Shown: positions 27,803-37,034 of the stretch, piece after piece
Layout of the letters: the number at the start of each line of letters is the position of its first letter
Numbering within the stretch: position 1 is the first letter of the stretch
NCBI RefSeq assembly: GCF_017357425.1
Contig: NZ_CP014572.1
Coordinates: 62,001 to 126,000, forward strand
Direction of reading: 5' to 3'
Origin: Arthrobacter sp. D5-1
GTDB taxonomy: Bacteria > Actinomycetota > Actinomycetes > Actinomycetales > Micrococcaceae
Length of the DNA stretch: 64,000 nt
Position numbers and translations under genes: made by a program
The notes under the pieces: model-generated
Told to the model about the DNA's origin: nothing
The model's input: the letters and a program-made list of their open reading frames with translations, nothing else
Database searches by the model: none

Positions 27803-28492
27803 ATGGGGCGCGTCCAGGGGCATTACGAGTGGGCGCGCAGGGACACGCCCCCCGTTGCTCGGACCGCCGCCGATCTTCCGCCCGGCCGGCGCGAGACGCT
27901 CGCGTGGCGCCTCAGCGATCGCGATGGCTTCCACCTGGCTCAGGCACTCGACCACCTGGAGGACACCTGTGAGGCGAGCCTGCTGCAGTTCGAGCAATTG
28001 CCGCCGTTTGATCGCGCTGTCGCGGACCGATCCGGCATCTACCATCTCTTCGCTGGCTCACGCGCGGCCTGCCTCGGACGGTTCACCGAGTCACGCTGGT
28101 GCGAGGCGCAAGTCTCGCGATCAGGCGCAGAGCCCGTCTCCAATGTGGCCAATATCCCGCTCGAGCTTCGCTGCGATCGCGCAGCTGGCCGCTGGCCGCC
28201 CCAGATCGACGGCAAAGGGCCGCGCGCAAAGATCCGACGCCGGCTTGTCGAAGAGCTCGGGTGTGGGTGCGCGACGTGTCCGGATCCATGGGCGACCAAG
28301 ATCGATCATGACCACCTGACCGGACTGGTCCGTGGCTACCTATGCGGAGCCTGTAACACGGTGGTCGACCTGTGTCGACACCTGTCGGGCTGCCGATTTG
28401 CCGACTACCTCGCCAACCCTCCGGCCGCGCCTCTCGGCATCGAGTACCCCGGTTGGAGGGCCCAGCTCGCGAGTCCGAGATACGTCGCCCGC
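27803..28492 (+). pseudogene. HNH endonuclease VII-like protein, interrupted by IS21-type element
   Basis: The C-terminal half carries a recombination endonuclease VII signature: CATCPDP, then IDHDHLTGLVRGYLCGACN, with paired cysteines for zinc and the HNH-type histidines. The N-terminal ~120 residues are unrecognised. An IS21-family element starts at 28493, cutting the last part of the gene; reading across the element (removing it with one copy of CGC) would continue in frame as ARYHDSPQPLL. Start ATG at 27803 is approximate. Such nucleases occur in phages and mobile elements. Confidence 0.6.
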
Positions 28493-28682
28493 TGTCGGCG
28501 GCCACGAGAAACTGCCCGGAGACGGCCACGAAGCTGCCCGGTGGCGGACATGAGAACTGCCCACTGACGGTCATGGGATCTGCCCGACACGACGTCGTCT
28601 GCCTCACCGGTTCCCACGGTTGAGGCCCCTCCTCAGGTGCGGTTGGCGTGCTGATGCGCCGTTCGCCCCTGAGGAGGGACAT

Positions 28683-30218
28683 GTGAAGTCTGCCGAGGAG
28701 ATCATGGAAATCTTGGATGCCTACGACCTGACTGGGTCGTTTCGTGATGCCGGTGAGTTGGCCGGCTGTTCGCACCACACGGTGAAGCACTACGTGGACC
28801 GCCGCGCTGCCGGCGGGGAGCTGGACCAGACCGCAGCCCGGCTGCAGTTGATCGATGAGTACCTGCCCAAGGTCGAGGAGTGGGTCGAGCGGTCGTTCGG
28901 GAAGGTCCGTGCCGATGTCGCCCACGAGAAGCTCGTGGCGTTGGGCTACAAGGGTTCGGAACGCACCACACGCCGCGCGGTCGCTAAAGTCAAGGCGTCC
29001 TATCGCTCTGGTCGGGTGCGGGTGCACCGGCCCTGGGTCACCGAGCCGGGGATGTGGCTGCAGTACGACTACGGCGACGGCCCGGTCGTCGACGGCGTCA
29101 AGACGGTGCTGTTCGTGGCGTGGCTGGCGTGGTCGCGGTTCCGGGTCGTGCTGCCGTTGCGTGACAAGACGATGCCGTCCGTGTTCGCCGCGCTGGACGT
29201 CACGTTCCGCCGACTCGGTGGAGTGCCGACCTACGTGCTGACCGACAACGAGAAGACCGTCACGGTCGAGCACATCGCCGGGATCCCGGTCAGGAACCAG
29301 CAGTTGGTCACCTTCGCCGAGCACTACTCGGTCGTGGTGCACACCTGTGTGCCCGCGGATCCGGCGTCCAAGGGCGGCACCGAGGCGTCGGTGAAGATCA
29401 GCAAGGCCGACCTCGTCCCCAAGGACACCAACCTGCGGGAGGAGTACGCGAGTTTCGCTGAGCTCGAGGCGGCCTGCGAGGCGTTCTGCGAGAAGGTCAA
29501 CACCCGTGCCCACCGGACGACGAAGCGGCCGCCGATCGAGATGCTCGCCGAGGAACGAGCTCGGCTGCACCCCGTTCCGGCGCGAGCGCACACGGTCGCG
29601 TTCGGCACCACCCGCATGGTGCCGGCGAACACCCCGATGGTGATGTTCGAGTCCGGCCAGTACTCGGTCCCACACACCCTGCTCGGTGCAACAGTGTGGG
29701 TCCGCACCCACGGGGTCGGTGAGGACGAGTGGGTCGTCATCGTTCATGTCGGCGACGACGGTCCGATCGAGGTCGCCCGCCACCGTCGCGCCACGCCGGG
29801 AACGCCGAAGATCGATGACGGGCACTTCCCGCCCCAGCCGTCCGGCCCGCTGGACCGCCAGCCCCGAGCGAAGAACGCCGCGGAGTCGGAGTTCCTCGAC
29901 CTGGGTGAGGGGGCCCGGCTGTGGTTGGTCGAGGCGGCTGCCGCGGGCACGCCGCGGATGCGGGTCAAGATGACCGAGGCGCTCGCGTTGGCCAAGTTGT
30001 TCGACCCCGTCGAGGTCGACTGGGCACTGGGCCACGCCGCGGTCCATGGCCGGTTCGCCGAGGCCGACCTCTCTTCGATCCTGGACCACCACGCCCGGCA
30101 GCCCGGCACAGGTGAGCATCGTGCCAGCGAGGACTCCTCGCTGACCCAGGGCACCGCCGCGTGGGCACGGCTCGGCCAGCGGTCCACCGCGGACGGCGAC
30201 GGCGAGGTGACCCGATGA
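28683..30218 (+). CDS. istA: IS21-family transposase IstA
   Basis: 511 residues from GTG at 28683, which has GAGGAGG seven bases upstream. Contains an N-terminal helix-turn-helix (LAGCSHHTVKHYV) and a DDE retroviral-integrase core: MWLQYDYGDGPV, YVLTDNEKTV and the glutamate in ASKGGTEASVK. It carries out strand transfer for the element. The stop overlaps the istB start by ATGA, the usual IS21 arrangement. The Pro-rich middle and C-terminal region are normal for the family. Confidence 0.95.
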   Translation: MKSAEEIMEILDAYDLTGSFRDAGELAGCSHHTVKHYVDRRAAGGELDQTAARLQLIDEYLPKVEEWVERSFGKVRADVAHEKLVALGYKGSERTTRRAVAKVKASYRSGRVRVHRPWVTEPGMWLQYDYGDGPVVDGVKTVLFVAWLAWSRFRVVLPLRDKTMPSVFAALDVTFRRLGGVPTYVLTDNEKTVTVEHIAGIPVRNQQLVTFAEHYSVVVHTCVPADPASKGGTEASVKISKADLVPKDTNLREEYASFAELEAACEAFCEKVNTRAHRTTKRPPIEMLAEERARLHPVPARAHTVAFGTTRMVPANTPMVMFESGQYSVPHTLLGATVWVRTHGVGEDEWVVIVHVGDDGPIEVARHRRATPGTPKIDDGHFPPQPSGPLDRQPRAKNAAESEFLDLGEGARLWLVEAAAAGTPRMRVKMTEALALAKLFDPVEVDWALGHAAVHGRFAEADLSSILDHHARQPGTGEHRASEDSSLTQGTAAWARLGQRSTADGDGEVTR

Positions 30219-31000
30219 CGACGAGGAGCCCCATCAGCACCGCGCCGCCGTTGCCGGTCGAGTTGGAGGAGCTGCTGCGCAAGCTGCGGCTGCCGCACAT
30301 CCGTCGCCACGCGCCCGAGGTGGTCGCGACCGCGAAGGCCCAACGCTGGGAGCCCGCCGAGGTCCTCAAGGCCCTGTTCGCTGAGGAGGTCGCCGGCCGG
30401 GAACGCTCCGCCTTGGCCACGAGGCGGGCGGCCGCAGGGTTCCCGACCGGCAAGACGTTCGATGCGTGGCAGCCCGAGATCTCCTCGATCCCGGCCCCGA
30501 CCCAGCAGGCGCTGCGGACCTTGGAGTGGGTCCACCGGCGAGAGAACCTCGTGGTCTGCGGGCCATCCGGGACCGGGAAGACGTTCCTGCTCGAAGCGCT
30601 CGGACAACAAGCCGTCGAGCAGGGACTCAAGGTCGCCTGGTTCACCCTGGAAGACCTCGGCGTCCTGCTGCGCCGGCACCGTGCGGACGACACCGTCACC
30701 AAGGCCATCGCCCGAATCCTGCGGGCCGACCTGGTCATCGTCGATGACATCGGGCTCCTGGCCGTCGCCGCCGACGCCGCCGAAGGCCTCTACCGCCTCG
30801 TCGACGCCGCCTATGAGAAGCGCTCGGTCGCGATCAGCTCGAACCTGCACCCGTCCGGGTTCGACGAGCTCATGCCCAAGACGCTGGCCACCGCCACAGT
30901 CGACCGGCTGCTCCACCACGCCCACGTCTGCCAGACCAGCGGCGACAGCGTGCGCCTGACCCAGGCACTCGCCGGCCAGGGGGTGAGCCCGTTGAGCTGA
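30215..31000 (+). CDS. istB: IS21-family helper ATPase IstB
   Basis: 261 residues of the DnaC-like AAA+ family. Walker A is GPSGTGKTFLLEAL and Walker B is DLVIVDDIGLLA. IstB binds target DNA and recruits and stimulates IstA. ATG at 30215 overlaps the istA stop. The protein looks full length and intact, so the IS21 element may still transpose. Confidence 0.95.
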   Translation: MTTRSPISTAPPLPVELEELLRKLRLPHIRRHAPEVVATAKAQRWEPAEVLKALFAEEVAGRERSALATRRAAAGFPTGKTFDAWQPEISSIPAPTQQALRTLEWVHRRENLVVCGPSGTGKTFLLEALGQQAVEQGLKVAWFTLEDLGVLLRRHRADDTVTKAIARILRADLVIVDDIGLLAVAADAAEGLYRLVDAAYEKRSVAISSNLHPSGFDELMPKTLATATVDRLLHHAHVCQTSGDSVRLTQALAGQGVSPLS

Positions 31001-31332
31001 GCACCCCGGTCGGTGGTGGCCACCGCCCCCTTGGGCAGATCCCGTGGCCACCACCGGGCAGTTCTCGTGGCCGTCAGCGGGCAGGTTTCATGTCCGCCCC
31101 TGGGCAGTTCCTACTGTCCCTTGACACGCTACCACGACTCACCTCAGCCTTTGCTGTCGATTGGGAGTCACGGCAAGCGCAGACCCCATCTGAGAACTTC
31201 GTTCATTGGAGTTAGACTTTCACACAGCGTAAGCCGTGCCGTCCCAAGGTGCGCGGCCGACGACGGATGGCGGGCAACTCCGCCGCCCAAATCACCGGGT
31301 CGGATGGCCCGAGACCGACCGAAAGGGTCAAC

Positions 31333-31725
31333 ATGGAGTCGATGACTCGGCAGAATATCTCGTCTGGGTCTCACCTCGAGAGCCTCCGGGGCTACTCGCG
31401 GGCCGTCTGCAAGGGGCCGTTTGTGTTTGTTGGTGGGATGACCGCAGGGTCGAGTGAGGGAGCCGTTGGCGGCGACGACGTCGTCGCACAGACGCGTGAG
31501 ACTCTTACGCGAGTCGAGTCCGCGCTGAAAGAAGCGGGCGCGTCGATCGCGGACGTGGTCCGGACTCGGATCTTCGTCACGAATATCTCGGACTTCGAGG
31601 CGGTGGCCGCCGTCCATGGTGAGGTGTTCGGGGAGGTACGGCCAGCGAATGCGCTTGTTGAGGTTGGCGCACTGGCTCTTCCCGACCTACTCGTCGAAAT
31701 CGAGGCAGACGCCATCATCGGCTAG
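31333..31725 (+). CDS. RidA/YjgF family protein
   Basis: 130 residues with the RidA-type core: FVFVGGMTAGSSEGAVGGDD, TLTRVESALKEAGASIADVV, and the conserved arginine region VVRTRIFVTNISDFEAVA. Family members hydrolyse reactive enamines/imines or act as deaminases on related compounds. ATG at 31333 follows GAAAGGG. It lies in the trzN cargo segment, convergent with the binding-protein gene, and could help handle imine-like or aromatic amine intermediates, but no direct link to triazine breakdown is known to me. A terminator hairpin follows. Confidence 0.85.
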   Translation: MESMTRQNISSGSHLESLRGYSRAVCKGPFVFVGGMTAGSSEGAVGGDDVVAQTRETLTRVESALKEAGASIADVVRTRIFVTNISDFEAVAAVHGEVFGEVRPANALVEVGALALPDLLVEIEADAIIG

Positions 31726-31825
31726 CCGCCACCGGACCAATGTATGGTCCGTCCGGCTTGCCGGAACCAAACTAGGCATCGGCTCTGCGGTTCGGTGCCT
31801 ACCTTCACAGGCCATACCCACGAAA

Positions 31826-31862
31826 GACCAGCGCCCCAGTCAGATTGTCTGGGGCGCTGGTC
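31826..31862. terminator. Bidirectional terminator hairpin
   Basis: Perfect 14-bp arms (GACCAGCGCCCCAG and its complement) around a 9-base loop, with short T-runs on both strands (GTTT on plus, TTTC on minus). It lies between the convergent RidA and binding-protein genes. Confidence 0.85.
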
Positions 31863-31981
31863 GTTTGAGCGATCGGCTCAGCCGATGGCACGTCCCGCAG
31901 GCAGTTGCGCCTGCCTGCCGTCGTGCGGGCTCCCCAATCCAGAGCGCCTCCTGCAGGAGCCGCCGAGCCGACGGACAGTCC

Positions 31982-32992
31982 TCACGGCGCGATGGTCAGA
32001 TCCACCGACTTCTCGACGTCGATCGGGTGGTCGACGTAGTCGCCGTCCTCAAGAATCTTGGCCGTTTCCTCGTAGTTGTCCATGGGAATCTGGCCCCAGT
32101 TGTCTGGAGGCGTGTCTCCATCCCAGAGGACGTCCTTCATCGCGTCCAGCGCAGAGGTTTCGACTGGTCGGCTGGCGCTGGGCTCCTCTGCGAGGATGGC
32201 GTCAACAGCCTCGTCGGGATGCGCGAAGGCGTAGGTCCACCCCTTCATCGTTGCCTCGACGAAAGCGGTGAGCGCGTCGGGGCTGGACTGGATGGCGCTC
32301 TCGTTGGCGATCAGGCACCCGTGGAGAATGCCGACGTCATAGTCAGAAGGCTTGAAGAAGACAAGGTCCTTGTCTGTGTAACCAGCGTGATAGACCTCCT
32401 GGAGCTGCCCAAACGATGTCATCTCTGCGACGGGGTACTCGTCGTTGAGCCACGGATCCATCGTGAATCCCTGGTAGAACGTCTTAACATCGCTGGGGTC
32501 GACGCCCATCGCTGTGAGGAGGGCGTCGGCCTGGAACTCGTCGTCTGCGAAGATTCCTACCTTCTGCCCGACAAGGTCATCAGGTGAGTTGATTCCGCTG
32601 CTCTTCTTGGCCACGAGCCAGAATCCGGACTTCTGATCGAACTCCGCGATGCCCTTGATCGGGATGCCCTTGTCACGCGACAGGAAGAGGGTGCTGACGC
32701 GGTCGACGGTGAGGTCGGCCTGACCGCTGGTCAGTTGCTGAACGTTGTTGACGTTCGGCCCGCCGTAGAGAAGGTCTACATCCAGGTTTGCGTCCTCGTA
32801 GAAGCCCTGCTCCTTAGCCATCATGTATCCAGCGAACTGTGCGTTCGCCACCCAGCTCAGCTGCATCCGTAGCCTCGTCGGCGCGCCGTTTGATGTGGTG
32901 GTGCCGCCTTCGCTGTCCTTGCCGCATCCCGCGATGGAGGCAATGATCAGGAGTGCGACCGCGAGCGCGGCTGAAACCCGTCGAACTGCCAT
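31982..32992 (-). CDS. ABC transporter substrate-binding lipoprotein (NMT1/THI5-like)
   Basis: 336 residues with a lipoprotein signal (LAVALLIIASIAGCGKDS). The mature part shows the NMT1/THI5-like fold: LSWVANAQFAGYMMAKEQGF, GGPNVNNVQQLTSGQADLTV and LVGQKVGIFADDEFQADALL. Relatives deliver pyrimidines, thiamine precursors, taurine or aromatic sulfonates to ABC importers. ATG at 32992 is chosen for GAAAGGA upstream. It lies directly downstream of trzN on the same strand, so uptake of a triazine or pyrimidine-like compound is a reasonable inference. No intact permease is present in the window. Confidence 0.85.
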   Translation of the reverse strand: MAVRRVSAALAVALLIIASIAGCGKDSEGGTTTSNGAPTRLRMQLSWVANAQFAGYMMAKEQGFYEDANLDVDLLYGGPNVNNVQQLTSGQADLTVDRVSTLFLSRDKGIPIKGIAEFDQKSGFWLVAKKSSGINSPDDLVGQKVGIFADDEFQADALLTAMGVDPSDVKTFYQGFTMDPWLNDEYPVAEMTSFGQLQEVYHAGYTDKDLVFFKPSDYDVGILHGCLIANESAIQSSPDALTAFVEATMKGWTYAFAHPDEAVDAILAEEPSASRPVETSALDAMKDVLWDGDTPPDNWGQIPMDNYEETAKILEDGDYVDHPIDVEKSVDLTIAP

Positions 32993-33152
32993 CGATATCG
33001 ATCCTTTCAAGTGGGAAATCCGTATCAATTCGCCCGAGCGGGCATCGACGGCGAGCAAGAGCGTCGATGACGTGCGTGTGGCAAGGAACTTGGGAGCACA
33101 GATGCTCGGCGTCCAGTACCGCCGTGACCCCTACTGCAGGGGGCGCAGGGCA

Positions 33153-34535
33153 CTACAAGTTCTTGGGAATGAGTGCTGTCGTATTCGCGACGATGCGTTC
33201 GAGATCTGCCAGAACGGGTCGTTCGTTCTCGACGAGCACCTGACCATTCACGACCACCAGGCTTGCCCGGTCTGAAAGACCAGTCATGATCAGGCCGATC
33301 GCCGGGTCGTGCACACCAACCCGGTCGACTCCATCGAGGCGCCAACAGGCGATGTCCGCAGCACGACCCTCCTCGAGGACGCCCAGGTCGGGCCTGCCGA
33401 GGCACTCCGCTGATCCCCTGGTTGCCATTCGGAGCAGCTCGCGTGCCGACAGCCACTTCTCGGGCTCGTTGGGGTCAGCGGGGCGGTGCGCCAGCGCAGC
33501 CAGGCGCAGATCGCCAAGCAGGTTCCCGCCATCGTTGCTGGCGGACCCGGTCGTTCCAAACCCAACCGTGATTCCGGCGTCGAGGTATTCCCGGATAGGC
33601 GCGAGTCCCCAGCCCAACCGAAGGTCCGGCGCAATGAGATGCGCGATCGCGACGCCTGCGTCGGCGAACTCGGGGATCTCCTCCCGTGGAGGTACCACAG
33701 CGTGAGCCAGCCATACTCGGTCGCTGGCCCAGCCGTGCTTCTCAAGGAAACGCCACGGCGTCATACCGTAGAGGTGGTCGCTCATTCCCGCGTCGAGCGG
33801 TTCGTAGAAGTGGGTGTGGAGGCGCACGTCGTAGTCCGCCGCCATCTGTGCGAACGCTTCGAAGAGTTCGGGCTTGTCGTAGGGGACGCCGCAGGGTCCA
33901 AGAGCGATTCGAACCATTCCAAACGGTTCCGGCTCGTGGTACTGGTCGATGAGACCCAGACAGTGCTGGACGACTCTGTCGACGGGCTCGACGAACAGGT
34001 CGTCGCAGAAGCCACCTTCGCTCTTGCCGAGCGTCATCGATGACCTTGCCGCATGGAACCGGATCCCGAGGTCGGTGGCGGCCTCGATGGTTGCGTCGAT
34101 ATAGCTATCGACATAGCTATCGGCCGTGGCACCGGGGAAGAATGGGTGCTGGTCGGCGACCGTGGTGATGCCACCGAGGAGCGACTGGAGGAGGACGGCG
34201 CGCGCAACCTCCCGGATGACATCTGGACCGAACTTCCCGTCGCGCCACCATCCTGTGCTTCTGGTCAGGACGCCTTCGAGCCAACTGGCCATCGTGACCC
34301 GCTCGAGTTGGGGAATCGCCCGCATTGCGCCTTCGAACAGGTGCTGGTGCGAGTTGATGAGACCTGGCAGCGCAATCATTCCACGCCCGTCGATTGTCCG
34401 TGAAACGCTGCGATCCGACAGGTCCTTTCCGACGGCGACGATCTTCGGCCCGTCGATCAGAATGTCGGCGTCTTCCAACTCGCGTTCTTGATCGTCGAAA
34501 GTGATGACACGTGTCAGTCCGCGGATCAGGATCAT
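33153..34535 (-). CDS. trzN: Triazine hydrolase (atrazine chlorohydrolase)
   Basis: 460-residue amidohydrolase recognised as TrzN, which hydrolyses atrazine and other s-triazines (chloride, methylthio, methoxy leaving groups) to the hydroxy form using zinc. Zinc ligands lie in NSHQH (His63, His65), LHTHFYE and AHAVVPP; the GFGTTGSASND stretch has the threonine found where related enzymes have aspartate. ATG at 34535 follows GAAGGAGAG. Known TrzN is about 456 residues; the four extra fit a 12-bp near-perfect tandem duplication (residues 138-145). The frame is also open upstream into an ABC ATPase stub. It starts the pathway continued by AtzB and AtzC. Confidence 0.97.
   Translation of the reverse strand: MILIRGLTRVITFDDQERELEDADILIDGPKIVAVGKDLSDRSVSRTIDGRGMIALPGLINSHQHLFEGAMRAIPQLERVTMASWLEGVLTRSTGWWRDGKFGPDVIREVARAVLLQSLLGGITTVADQHPFFPGATADSYVDSYIDATIEAATDLGIRFHAARSSMTLGKSEGGFCDDLFVEPVDRVVQHCLGLIDQYHEPEPFGMVRIALGPCGVPYDKPELFEAFAQMAADYDVRLHTHFYEPLDAGMSDHLYGMTPWRFLEKHGWASDRVWLAHAVVPPREEIPEFADAGVAIAHLIAPDLRLGWGLAPIREYLDAGITVGFGTTGSASNDGGNLLGDLRLAALAHRPADPNEPEKWLSARELLRMATRGSAECLGRPDLGVLEEGRAADIACWRLDGVDRVGVHDPAIGLIMTGLSDRASLVVVNGQVLVENERPVLADLERIVANTTALIPKNL
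34098..34121 (-). repeat. 12-bp tandem duplication inside trzN (11/12 identical)
   Basis: On the coding strand GATAGCTATGTC is followed by GATAGCTATATC, coding DSYV-DSYI (residues 138-145). It keeps the frame and adds four residues. Confidence 0.88.
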
Positions 34536-34652
34536 TCTCTCTCCTTCGTGCAGGGCTCTTACGCCCGGGTACGACTTGCTGACGGCGTCGACCTCGAGCA
34601 ACGGCGCGTGGCGGTCTTCGGTCCGTCCTAGGTCCGGTGCTACTTGCGTCAT
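34536..34652 (-). pseudogene. ABC transporter ATPase N-terminal stub fused in frame to trzN
   Basis: ATG at 34652 behind GAGGGAAC starts a reading MTQVAPDLGRTEDRHAPLLE, continuing VDAVSKSYPGVRAL. That is the beginning of a sugar-type ABC ATPase (normally followed by the Walker A region), but it breaks off after about 35 residues and runs directly, without a stop, into the trzN start. It marks the place where trzN was inserted or recombined. It may supply the promoter and could make an N-terminally extended TrzN. Confidence 0.65.
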
Positions 34653-34735
34653 GTTCCCTCGCGGAGGTCTTGTGTGCGGTGCGTCACCCCACTGAGCGAT
34701 GGACCCTAGACGACATCCGAAGTTGGATGCAATAT

Positions 34736-35341
34736 ACCCGCCACGACGATCAGAGTCAACAGACTCTTGACCGTCTCCTTGCCGGGCTCGGCGCGCTGTT
34801 CCCACGCCATCCGAACGCCGCCGATGATGACGGACACGACGGCGGCCGCGCCCATGTACCACCACAGCGACGACTGCAGAAACAGCACGGCACCGCCCGC
34901 GCCCTGCGGCCCGTTCGGGAGCAGACCAGACACCAGCGCGGTCGCGCCGCTGATGAGGAAGATCGCACCGAGCACGATCCCCAGTCGGCCCGCGGCCTGG
35001 AAGCCCTCACCGCTGCGCATCCGCGTAGCGATGAGAGCACCGAGGAGGATGATCGAGATAGCCGCGAGCACGATCGCAATCCAGGTCACCCAGCCGAGCA
35101 CCTGAATGATGCCGTCAGAGTTCGGAGCGGTCGCACCCGCAGCGATCGACGAGCCACCGCCCGTCCCGGTCAGGTTCGGCGTGCCGACGTTCACCCAGAG
35201 CGTGCCGAGCGAGGCGACAGCCTTCCCGAACGCTTCCATGACGGCATCCGCCATGTTCTGGATGGCATCGCCGACGACACTGTTTGCCCACTCGCCGGCC
35301 TTGCAGCCGAAGTCGAGCGGCGCACATTCACTCGCGGCCAT
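34736..35341 (-). pseudogene. TrbL-like protein, N-terminal part only (copy 2)
   Basis: Same first ~200 residues as copy 1, with membrane segments such as WVTWIAIVLAAISIILLGAL. The gene is cut at the left edge of the duplicated block and reads ten foreign codons to a stop at 34706. Without the C-terminal half it should not work in transfer. Confidence 0.75.
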
Positions 35342-35344
35342 GTT

Positions 35345-36100
35345 CTACCCCTCCGTCCAGCTCACATAACCCGAGAGGTCCGGCAACTCAGCGAGGCGTG
35401 CAGGCTCAGGGTTCGAGGCGTCGAGCTTCCAGTCCCCGTCCGCCCAGACGAGTTCGAGAACGGCGGAGCCGTTGACGCTCTGGCCGTTGCTGCTGCCGCG
35501 GAACGCGATGTCGACACGAGCGGACTCGCCGTCGTACGCGAGCATGCGAAAGCCGGCGATAGATGCCCGCACGTCGGATGGCGCAGCCGCTCCCTGAGCG
35601 TTGAGCAGGGTGTCACGGTACGGGCCATCCGTCAGGGCGTACTCGAGAAATGCCTGTCGCTGCTCGGCGGGTCCGAAACCGATGATCGTCACGTTCGCGG
35701 CTGCGAACAGTGCACCCTCAGGCGAGTGCTGGAAGCAGTACGGGTAGCCCTCTGGGGCCGTGTCCCCCGGCCCCGCCGTGGAAGAGGTCGGGAAGGCGTA
35801 GACGTCCTGGAACCGCCATTCGGCGGCGGGAGCTGTCGTCACCGTCCCGGATAGCTCCTCGCCCGCCAGGCCACAAACGCTCGCGCCGCCCGCGACCCCG
35901 GAAGGCTCCGGGGAAGGGGCGGCGCTGCTTGTGGCACTGGACGACGGGTCGGGAGCCGGCGGCGCGGCGTCGTCGTCTCGGTTCAGGTTGAGAACCGTCA
36001 GAACGATGCCCGCCACGATGAGCGCGACCACCACGACCGCCCCGACGATGAAGCCGGGGCGCGTGAACGGGTTCTGCTGCGTGTCGTCGTCCTCAGCCAT
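35345..36100 (-). CDS. Single-pass membrane protein of the conjugation module (copy 2)
   Basis: Identical in protein sequence to the gene at 23675: N-terminal anchor, Pro/Ser/Ala linker and an extracytoplasmic domain of about 150 residues. ATG at 36100 with GAGAGGAG upstream. Being a perfect second copy, it shows the duplication is recent or kept identical by gene conversion. Confidence 0.7.
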   Translation of the reverse strand: MAEDDDTQQNPFTRPGFIVGAVVVVALIVAGIVLTVLNLNRDDDAAPPAPDPSSSATSSAAPSPEPSGVAGGASVCGLAGEELSGTVTTAPAAEWRFQDVYAFPTSSTAGPGDTAPEGYPYCFQHSPEGALFAAANVTIIGFGPAEQRQAFLEYALTDGPYRDTLLNAQGAAAPSDVRASIAGFRMLAYDGESARVDIAFRGSSNGQSVNGSAVLELVWADGDWKLDASNPEPARLAELPDLSGYVSWTEG

Positions 36101-36111
36101 GACGGCTCCTC

Positions 36112-36414
36112 TCAGGCCCCGGCGAGGATGCCGACGAGAGCGGCACCACCACCGATCACGATCGCTCCGGCCATCGGCCAAAGGATCTTCGGCAGAGCAT
36201 CGTGACCCTCACCGCGGCGGAAGCTGACGGCGATGAGGATGCCGCCGACGATGATCGCGCCGCCGACGACGACGTAGCCGATCCACTTCAGCCAGGACAG
36301 GATGATGGTCACGCCTTCGGTGCCCGGAGGCTGTACGGGGTCCGGGTCAGGAATGACGCCGGCGAGGTTCACGGCGGTGTCGGCCGCCGCGTGGAACACG
36401 TCGATAACGGACAT
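36112..36414 (-). CDS. TrbC/VirB2-like small membrane protein (copy 2)
   Basis: Identical to the 100-residue two-helix protein at 24442. Same ATG context (AAAGG upstream of 36414) and same position in a four-gene minus-strand run. Confidence 0.7.
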   Translation of the reverse strand: MSVIDVFHAAADTAVNLAGVIPDPDPVQPPGTEGVTIILSWLKWIGYVVVGGAIIVGGILIAVSFRRGEGHDALPKILWPMAGAIVIGGGAALVGILAGA

Positions 36415-36425
36415 GCTGTTGCCTT

Positions 36426-37034
36426 TCAGTTCGAGGTGCCGGCGGCACCGAGGATTGCGGTCAGCTCGTCGACGAGACGCTGAGCTTCGCGCGGAGAAGA
36501 TGAGAGAGCCGGCGGCTCTCCCACGCGCCATGCATCGACCCACGGCACCGACCAGGTGCGCGGGACTCCCCCGCTGACGACCTGCATCAGGTCGCGCAAC
36601 GAGCGAGGCAGTCGACCAGGTGCGTCAGCCATGACGACCAGGCCCAAGACTTCAACAGACGGGACGAGGCCCGCGGCCCACTGCCGCATCGCGGCCTGCG
36701 CCGCGCGCAACCCGCGAGCGTCTGAGCGGGCGACGAGAACCGTCCGTGCGGGCGTCGTGGAGGCGGTGCGCGGCCACGAGTGGCCCGCCGCCTGCGAGCC
36801 CGGCATCAGCGCCGCCAGCGTGGACTCTCCCGCGCCGCCGTGTGCGCCTACCCACCACAGCGCAGCCGTGGTGTTGCGGTCGTAGATCGGCAGCTGGTCG
36901 ACGCGATCCGGTGCGGGGATTCCTCGCTGCGGAGCCACCGGGCCGAACGTGTCGGGCACGGCCGCGATCGGGGCCGCCTCGGTAGGCGGCGGCGTCGTCG
37001 GCCGAGAAAGCCACGGGTTGAGCGGGTCGCTCAT
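36426..37034 (-). CDS. DUF6668-like protein with degenerate P-loop (copy 2)
   Basis: Identical to the 202-residue protein at 24756, including the altered loop GAHGGAGEST. ATG at 37034 follows GGGGGG. The promoter region upstream (37035-37187) is also a copy. Confidence 0.7.
   Translation of the reverse strand: MSDPLNPWLSRPTTPPPTEAAPIAAVPDTFGPVAPQRGIPAPDRVDQLPIYDRNTTAALWWVGAHGGAGESTLAALMPGSQAAGHSWPRTASTTPARTVLVARSDARGLRAAQAAMRQWAAGLVPSVEVLGLVVMADAPGRLPRSLRDLMQVVSGGVPRTWSVPWVDAWRVGEPPALSSSPREAQRLVDELTAILGAAGTSN

Larger units (their letters stand above)
28493..31126 (+). mobile_element. IS21-family insertion sequence, about 2.63 kb
   Basis: Ends TGTCGGCGGCCACGAG (left) and, read from the right end, TGTCAAGGGACAGTAGG; each end carries repeated copies of a motif like GCCACGAGAACTGCCCGG, the multiple terminal repeats typical of IS21 elements. 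It contains istA and istB overlapping by four bases. A possible short target duplication CGC flanks it. It looks complete and may be active. Confidence 0.88.

Noticed and set aside
28083..31054. Long minus-strand open readings opposite the IS21 transposase genes
   Set aside because: Antisense shadows of istA and istB with biased composition and no start context.
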